DNA from: Chloroflexota bacterium
GTDB taxonomy: Bacteria > Chloroflexota > Anaerolineae > UBA1429
Assembly (NCBI GenBank): GCA_012513725.1
Contig: JAAZBQ010000432.1
Span: forward strand, 1-8,858
Reading direction: 5' to 3'
Length of the DNA: 8,858 nucleotides
Shown here: positions 5,706 to 8,858 of the stretch, one piece after another
Position numbering within the stretch: position 1 is the first letter of the stretch
How the letters are laid out: each line of letters begins with the position of its first letter
Position numbers and translations under genes: made by a program
The notes under the pieces: generated by a model
Database searches by the model: none
What the model was told of the DNA's origin: nothing
What the model saw: only the letters and a program-made list of their open reading frames with translations

Positions 5706-7273
5706 CCGACCACTACATCCTGGCCATCGACAACGGCACCCAGAGCGTCCGCGCCCTGCTGTTCGACGCGCGGGGTGACCTTGTCGATGGCGCCCGGGTA
5801 CCCCTCGTTCCGTACCGTTCGCCCCGGCCCGGCTGGGCCGAGCAGGATCCCGAGTACTACTGGGAGCGCCTCTGTGAGGCGTGCCAGGCCCTGTGGGCCC
5901 GGAACGCAGTGCGTCGGGAGGCGATCGCCGGCCTGGCTCTCACCACGCAGCGCGCGACGGTGATCAACGTCGATCGCGACGGCCGGCCCCTGCGCCCTGC
6001 CATCGTCTGGCTCGACCAGCGCCAGGCGGCGGGGCAGCGCCCCATCGGTGGATGGTGGGGGCTCGCATTTCGGCTGACGGGCATGAGCGAGACGGTGGCC
6101 TATTTTCAGGCCGAGGCGGAGGCGAACTGGATCCGCACAGAACAGCCCGAGGTGTGGGAACAGACCCACAAGTACCTGTTCCTCTCGGGCTACCTCACCC
6201 ACCGCCTCACGGGGAACTGGGTGGATTCGATCGGCTCGCAGGTGGGCTATGTGCCGTTCGACTACAAGCGGCTGCGCTGGGCATCCCGCAGCGACTGGAA
6301 GTGGCGCGCCGTCCCGATGCCCGAGGAGATGCTGCCCGACCTCGTTCCGCCCGGCGGCATCCTCGGCCGGGTAACCCGCGCGGCAAGCGAGGCGACGGGC
6401 ATCCCCGAGGGCCTGCCCATGATCGCCGCGGCCGCCGACAAAGCGTGCGAGGTGATCGGCGCGGGCGCCCTCCTGCCCCACGTGGGCTGCCTATCCTATG
6501 GGACGACGGCCACGTTCAACACCACGCATCGTCGCTACACCGAGGTGATTCCCCTCATCCCGCCCTACCCCGCCGCGGTGCCCGACCACTATTCCCTAGA
6601 AGTCGCCATCTACCGGGGCTACTGGATGGTCTCGTGGTTCCGGCACGAGTTCGGCCATCCCGAGGAAAACCGGGCAGAGGAACTGGGCATCGAGCCCGAG
6701 GCGTTGTTTGATGAGCTGGCCGCCCAGGTGCCGCCGGGGTCGATGGGCCTCATGCTGCAGCCGTACTGGTCGCCGGGGGTCAAGGTGCCGGGACCTGAGG
6801 CCAAGGGGGCCATGATCGGCTTTGGCGACGTGCACACCCGGGCGCACATCTACCGGGCCATCATCGAGGGGCTGGCGTACGCCCTGCGCGAGGGCAAGGA
6901 GCGCACCGAGCGCCGGAGCCGCATCCCCGTCACGGAGCTGCGCGTCTCGGGGGGTGGCTCGCAATCGGACCAGGCCCTGCAGATCACGGCGGACATCTTT
7001 GGGCTGCCCACGGCGCGCCCACACGTCTACGACACCTCGGGCCTGGGGGCAGCCATCGCCGCTTCCGTGGGGCTGGGCATTCACCCGGATTTCCCCACGG
7101 CCGTGGCCGCGATGACGCGGCTAGGCCGGGTATTCGAGCCGGATCCCGCGGCGCGCGCCGTCTACGAGCCGCTCTATCAGCGGGTGTACCTGCCGATGTA
7201 CAACCGCCTGCGGCCCCTGTACGAGGAGATCCGCGCCATCACCGGCTATCCGCCGCCTCCCGGGGGCGCATAG
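5702..7273 (+). CDS. FGGY-family carbohydrate kinase
   Basis: A 523-residue kinase that should transfer phosphate from ATP to a sugar or polyol, trapping it for catabolism. The N-terminal FGGY domain opens with the phosphate-binding strand-turn ILAIDNGTQSVRALLFD (6-22), followed by PGWAEQDPEYYW (43-54), LTTQR (80-84) and WLDQR (103-107). Asp246 in AAADKACEVIGAG is the expected catalytic base. The C-terminal domain carries SYGTTATF (265-272) and the adenosine-binding loop VSGGGSQSD (415-423). All expected motifs are present and the length is normal. Substrate cannot be read from these motifs; xylulose, ribulose, fuculose or a polyol are all possible. The ATG overlaps the UroD-like stop as ATGA, so the two proteins are probably made together. 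It is the last gene of the run and ends 15 bases before the stop of the opposing VOC gene. Confidence 0.93.
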   Translation: MTDHYILAIDNGTQSVRALLFDARGDLVDGARVPLVPYRSPRPGWAEQDPEYYWERLCEACQALWARNAVRREAIAGLALTTQRATVINVDRDGRPLRPAIVWLDQRQAAGQRPIGGWWGLAFRLTGMSETVAYFQAEAEANWIRTEQPEVWEQTHKYLFLSGYLTHRLTGNWVDSIGSQVGYVPFDYKRLRWASRSDWKWRAVPMPEEMLPDLVPPGGILGRVTRAASEATGIPEGLPMIAAAADKACEVIGAGALLPHVGCLSYGTTATFNTTHRRYTEVIPLIPPYPAAVPDHYSLEVAIYRGYWMVSWFRHEFGHPEENRAEELGIEPEALFDELAAQVPPGSMGLMLQPYWSPGVKVPGPEAKGAMIGFGDVHTRAHIYRAIIEGLAYALREGKERTERRSRIPVTELRVSGGGSQSDQALQITADIFGLPTARPHVYDTSGLGAAIAASVGLGIHPDFPTAVAAMTRLGRVFEPDPAARAVYEPLYQRVYLPMYNRLRPLYEEIRAITGYPPPPGGA

Positions 7274-7298
7274 GGCCCAACCCGATGGTCAGCGCCCC
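7263..7298. terminator. Inverted repeat spanning the two convergent stop codons
   Basis: GGGGCGC (7263-7269) pairs with GCGCCCC (7292-7298). The 22-base loop contains both stop regions and a smaller GGG-CCCAA-CCC dyad. The arms lie in the last codons of the kinase gene and the opposing VOC gene, which are only 15 bases apart. It could act as a shared, bidirectional terminator. There is no T-run on either side and the stem is short, so the call is tentative. Confidence 0.3.
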
Positions 7299-8218
7299 GC
7301 CTGCAGCGAGCCGGGCGCCCGACGCTCCTTTATGCCGGCCGCAGCCGCATCCATGATGCATAGCATGTTCCCCGACGGGTCGCGCATCCAGAGGCCCTCT
7401 TTGTCCACGGTGGCCTGCTGGTTCGCCCGGGCCGCGCGGGCCTCGACGTCGCGGACGTCCTGTGCAGTGGGGACCACCACGGCATAGTGCGCCAGGCCCA
7501 GGGCGCCCTCGGGCGCGGGCGCGGCCCCTCGCGACTCCCAGGTGTTGGCGCCCAGGTGGTGGTGGTAGCCGCCGGCGGCAAAGAACGACGCCTGATCGCC
7601 ATAGCGCGCCGTCAGGTCAAGGCCTACCACGCCCTGGTAAAAGCGGGCCGTCTCCTCCAGGTCGCGGACCCGGAGGTGCACGTGGCCGACGCGGCTCCCG
7701 GCGGGAAAGCCCCGCCACTCGCGCTCCCCGTGGACCTCGCCGAGCAGACCGCGGACGTCCAGGGGGGCAGTGCCCATGTAAATGGTGTCGCCCTCGCGGC
7801 GCCAGGTCTCTTTGGGCGTATCCGCATAGATCTCGATGCCATTCCCCTCAGGGTCGGCCAGGTAGAGCGCCTCGCTTACCGCGTGATCCGCGGCGCCCTG
7901 CAGGTGGTATCGCACCTGGGTGAGGCGTCGGAGCACCTGCGCCAGCGCGGCGCGGGAGGGCATCAGGAGCGCTACGTGATAGAGCCCGGGCGCCCCACGG
8001 GGCCGCCTCGGCGCGTCGGGGCGCTCGATGAGGACGACGATCGGGCGGTAGCCGTCGCCGTCCAGTTCGCGGGCTCCCAGGGTGACCCTATCGGCATCGT
8101 CGACCACGGGCGCCATCCCCAGGACACCCTCATAGAAGGGCCGCACCCGACCCAGATCGGACACGACCAGTGTTACGGGACCCATCACGGTCGCGGCAGG
8201 CAACTGCGTAGCGGGCAT
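7289..8218 (-). CDS. Two-module VOC-superfamily protein, CatE-like (catechol 2,3-dioxygenase/glyoxalase fold)
   Basis: A 309-residue protein with two vicinal-oxygen-chelate modules. The first (about 12-132) has GPVTLVVSDL, a GLYHVALLMPSR strand (78-89) with His81, and DHAVSEALYL.DPEGNGIEIYAD (111-133) with Glu129. The second (about 176-290) has VGHVHLRVRDL (177-187), AGGYHHHLGANTW (215-227), LAHYAVVVP and RDPSGN. These blocks closely follow Bacillus CatE-type proteins, putative ring-cleaving dioxygenases, so metal-dependent chemistry on an aromatic or other oxygenated substrate is likely but unproven. The ATG at 8218 is chosen over a TTG at 8263 because GGGAG (8228-8232) sits nine bases upstream, while the TTG would lie only about eight bases from the predicted transcript start. 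It has its own promoter and points towards the kinase operon. No functional tie to the importer is evident. Confidence 0.9.
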   Translation of the reverse strand: MPATQLPAATVMGPVTLVVSDLGRVRPFYEGVLGMAPVVDDADRVTLGARELDGDGYRPIVVLIERPDAPRRPRGAPGLYHVALLMPSRAALAQVLRRLTQVRYHLQGAADHAVSEALYLADPEGNGIEIYADTPKETWRREGDTIYMGTAPLDVRGLLGEVHGEREWRGFPAGSRVGHVHLRVRDLEETARFYQGVVGLDLTARYGDQASFFAAGGYHHHLGANTWESRGAAPAPEGALGLAHYAVVVPTAQDVRDVEARAARANQQATVDKEGLWMRDPSGNMLCIMDAAAAGIKERRAPGSLQAGR

Positions 8219-8227
8219 ACTCGCTTG

Positions 8228-8232
8228 CTCCC
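8228..8232 (-). promoter_or_regulatory. Ribosome-binding site of the VOC gene
   Basis: GGGAG on the minus strand, nine bases before the ATG at 8218. It decides the start in favour of this ATG. Confidence 0.6.
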
Positions 8233-8256
8233 GTCCGCCGGTAGTGGCTGGACTGC

Positions 8257-8276
8257 TAATCAAGACTATCTTAATC
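8257..8276 (-). promoter_or_regulatory. Operator-like repeat at the predicted VOC transcript start
   Basis: On the minus strand two direct copies of GATTA stand 15 bases apart (8272-8276 and 8257-8261). They flank an AAGA-TAG-TCTT dyad (8262-8272). The segment is AT-rich against a GC-rich background and lies just downstream of the -10 box, where a repressor could act. No specific regulator is recognised. Confidence 0.3.
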
Positions 8277-8277
8277 C

Positions 8278-8306
8278 ACTATATGCGACATCCCGCTGCC
8301 CGTCAA
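8278..8306 (-). promoter_or_regulatory. Sigma70-type promoter of the VOC gene
   Basis: On the minus strand a -35 box TTGACG (8301-8306) and a -10 box TATAGT (8278-8283) are separated by exactly 17 bases. Each differs from consensus at one or two positions. Transcription would start near 8271, giving a leader of about 50 bases before the ATG at 8218. It is the only strong promoter-like pair I see in the window. Confidence 0.65.
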
Positions 8307-8337
8307 CGTCACAGCGCGGCGTGAGGTTGCCCAGACC

Positions 8338-8369
8338 CGGCCAGGGGCCTCCGTGGAGGCCCCTGGCCG
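8338..8369 (-). terminator. Perfect 15-bp hairpin downstream of the BNR gene
   Basis: CGGCCAGGGGCCTCC (8338-8352) pairs perfectly with GGAGGCCCCTGGCCG (8355-8369) around a 2-base centre, so the real loop is probably four bases. It lies about 55 bases after the BNR stop and 32 bases before the VOC -35 box. It would therefore separate the two minus-strand genes into their own transcripts. As with the hairpin at 663-695, no T-run follows, so termination may need Rho or another factor. The rest of the 205-base gap (8219-8423) holds only the VOC promoter and leader. Confidence 0.7.
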
Positions 8370-8423
8370 CACCGGGCGCCGTCAGGGGCGTTCAGGTCCG
8401 GTTCGGGCCGGCCCGTCAGCGCA

Positions 8424-8858
8424 CTAGCTATACATTGGCGATAGCGCCTTGACGTGCGGAAAGCGCTCCAGCACGCGCTCCCAGACCAGTTTGGGCGGCG
8501 TCGCAGCATACACCTCGCCATCGGAAAGAACGGCCAGCAAGAAAATGTCAAAGCGAGCAAAGCGCTCCACCATCCGCCGCGGCCAGGGCGTCTCCAGCCC
8601 GAACGAGGCGGCCAACCAGGTGCGCCCGCCGTCAAAGGTCTCCTCGATGCGCCCGCCCCGGGCCACGCCGTCCGCCGGCCCGTGCACGATGTGCTGGATC
8701 AGGCCGCGGTCGACGTGCAGGTCGCGCACGTACGCGGGGTACAAGTTCACCCAGGTGTCGCCGCCATCGCGGGACTGGTACAGCCCGCCGGCGGTCGCGG
8801 CGAACACCTCGTCCGGCCCGTCTGGGTGCACGACCACCGAGTGCACGTCGACGTGGAT
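8424..8858 (-). CDS. BNR/Asp-box beta-propeller (sialidase-like) repeat protein, C-terminal part
   Basis: The frame is open to the right edge, so the N-terminus is missing; a GTG at 8846 is internal (residue 5 of the visible part). The 144 visible residues contain two Asp-box turns, SRDGGDTW (29-36) and TFDGGRTW (74-81). Each is preceded by a hydrophobic strand (VFAATAGGLYQ; GRIEE), as in BNR-repeat propellers. A last blade-like strand, VLSDGEVYAATP (110-121), follows. Such propellers occur in sialidases and in many proteins with no known enzymatic role. No catalytic sialidase residues can be judged from this fragment. Small Asp-box proteins of this type are usual in Chloroflexota and Actinobacteria. 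Gene order suggests it is separate from the VOC gene downstream. Confidence 0.82.
   Translation of the reverse strand: MHVDVHSVVVHPDGPDEVFAATAGGLYQSRDGGDTWVNLYPAYVRDLHVDRGLIQHIVHGPADGVARGGRIEETFDGGRTWLAASFGLETPWPRRMVERFARFDIFLLAVLSDGEVYAATPPKLVWERVLERFPHVKALSPMYS

Noticed and set aside
5687..6481. Minus-strand open frame of 264 codons across the kinase gene
   Set aside because: Antisense shadow of the FGGY kinase; no family motifs and no ribosome-binding site of note.
8219..8263. TTG at 8263 as the VOC start
   Set aside because: It lies about eight bases from the predicted transcript start and has no ribosome-binding site, unlike the ATG at 8218.
663..8369. The two long hairpins as copies of one dispersed repeat
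   Set aside because: They share only short GGCC/CCTGG-like pieces in different positions of the stem and are not alignable as copies.
7487..8452. Plus-strand open frame of 321 codons opposite the VOC gene
   Set aside because: Shadow of the VOC gene, which has clear domains, a promoter and a ribosome-binding site on the minus strand.

Overview
This high-GC window is probably from a Chloroflexota-like bacterium, for example a metagenome-assembled Thermomicrobia or Anaerolineae relative. That assignment rests only on GC-rich codon use, the gene mix and the style of the proteins; no taxonomic marker is present. Two blocks of genes converge at about position 7280.

Plus strand, 1-7273: one tightly packed, operon-like run. 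It starts with the C-terminal end of an extracellular solute-binding protein whose start lies outside the window. Next come a DppB/OppB-type permease whose reading frame is broken once (727-1742), a DppC/OppC-type permease (1774-2691) and two OppD/OppF-type ATPases (2688-3674 and 3677-4651). A uroporphyrinogen-decarboxylase-fold protein (4728-5705) and an FGGY carbohydrate kinase (5702-7273) close the run. The first five are the full subunit set of a peptide/oligosaccharide-type ABC importer. The kinase suggests the cargo is a sugar or sugar derivative that is phosphorylated inside the cell. The UroD-fold protein lacks the haem-pathway signature and looks like a member of the methyltransferase-like branch, so the run may import and catabolise an unusual (possibly modified) sugar. 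That last step is inference.

Minus strand, 8858-7289: the C-terminal end of a BNR/Asp-box beta-propeller protein that runs off the right edge, then a two-module VOC (glyoxalase/catechol dioxygenase fold) protein of the CatE type. The VOC gene has a recognisable sigma70-type promoter (TTGACG-N17-TATAGT) of its own, and a perfect 15-bp hairpin separates it from the BNR gene.

Points worth a second look: a perfect 14-bp hairpin between the binding-protein and permease genes; the frameshift in the first permease, where the resulting stop overlaps a new in-frame ATG; two mini-ORFs whose stop codons overlap the starts of the next genes; ATGA at all five downstream operon starts; and the UroD-fold/FGGY pair fused by a 4-base overlap. 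I found no tRNA, rRNA, CRISPR array, insertion sequence or phage signal. I do not see proof of a wholly new system; the UroD-like/kinase pair behind an Opp-type importer is the best candidate for undescribed metabolism.
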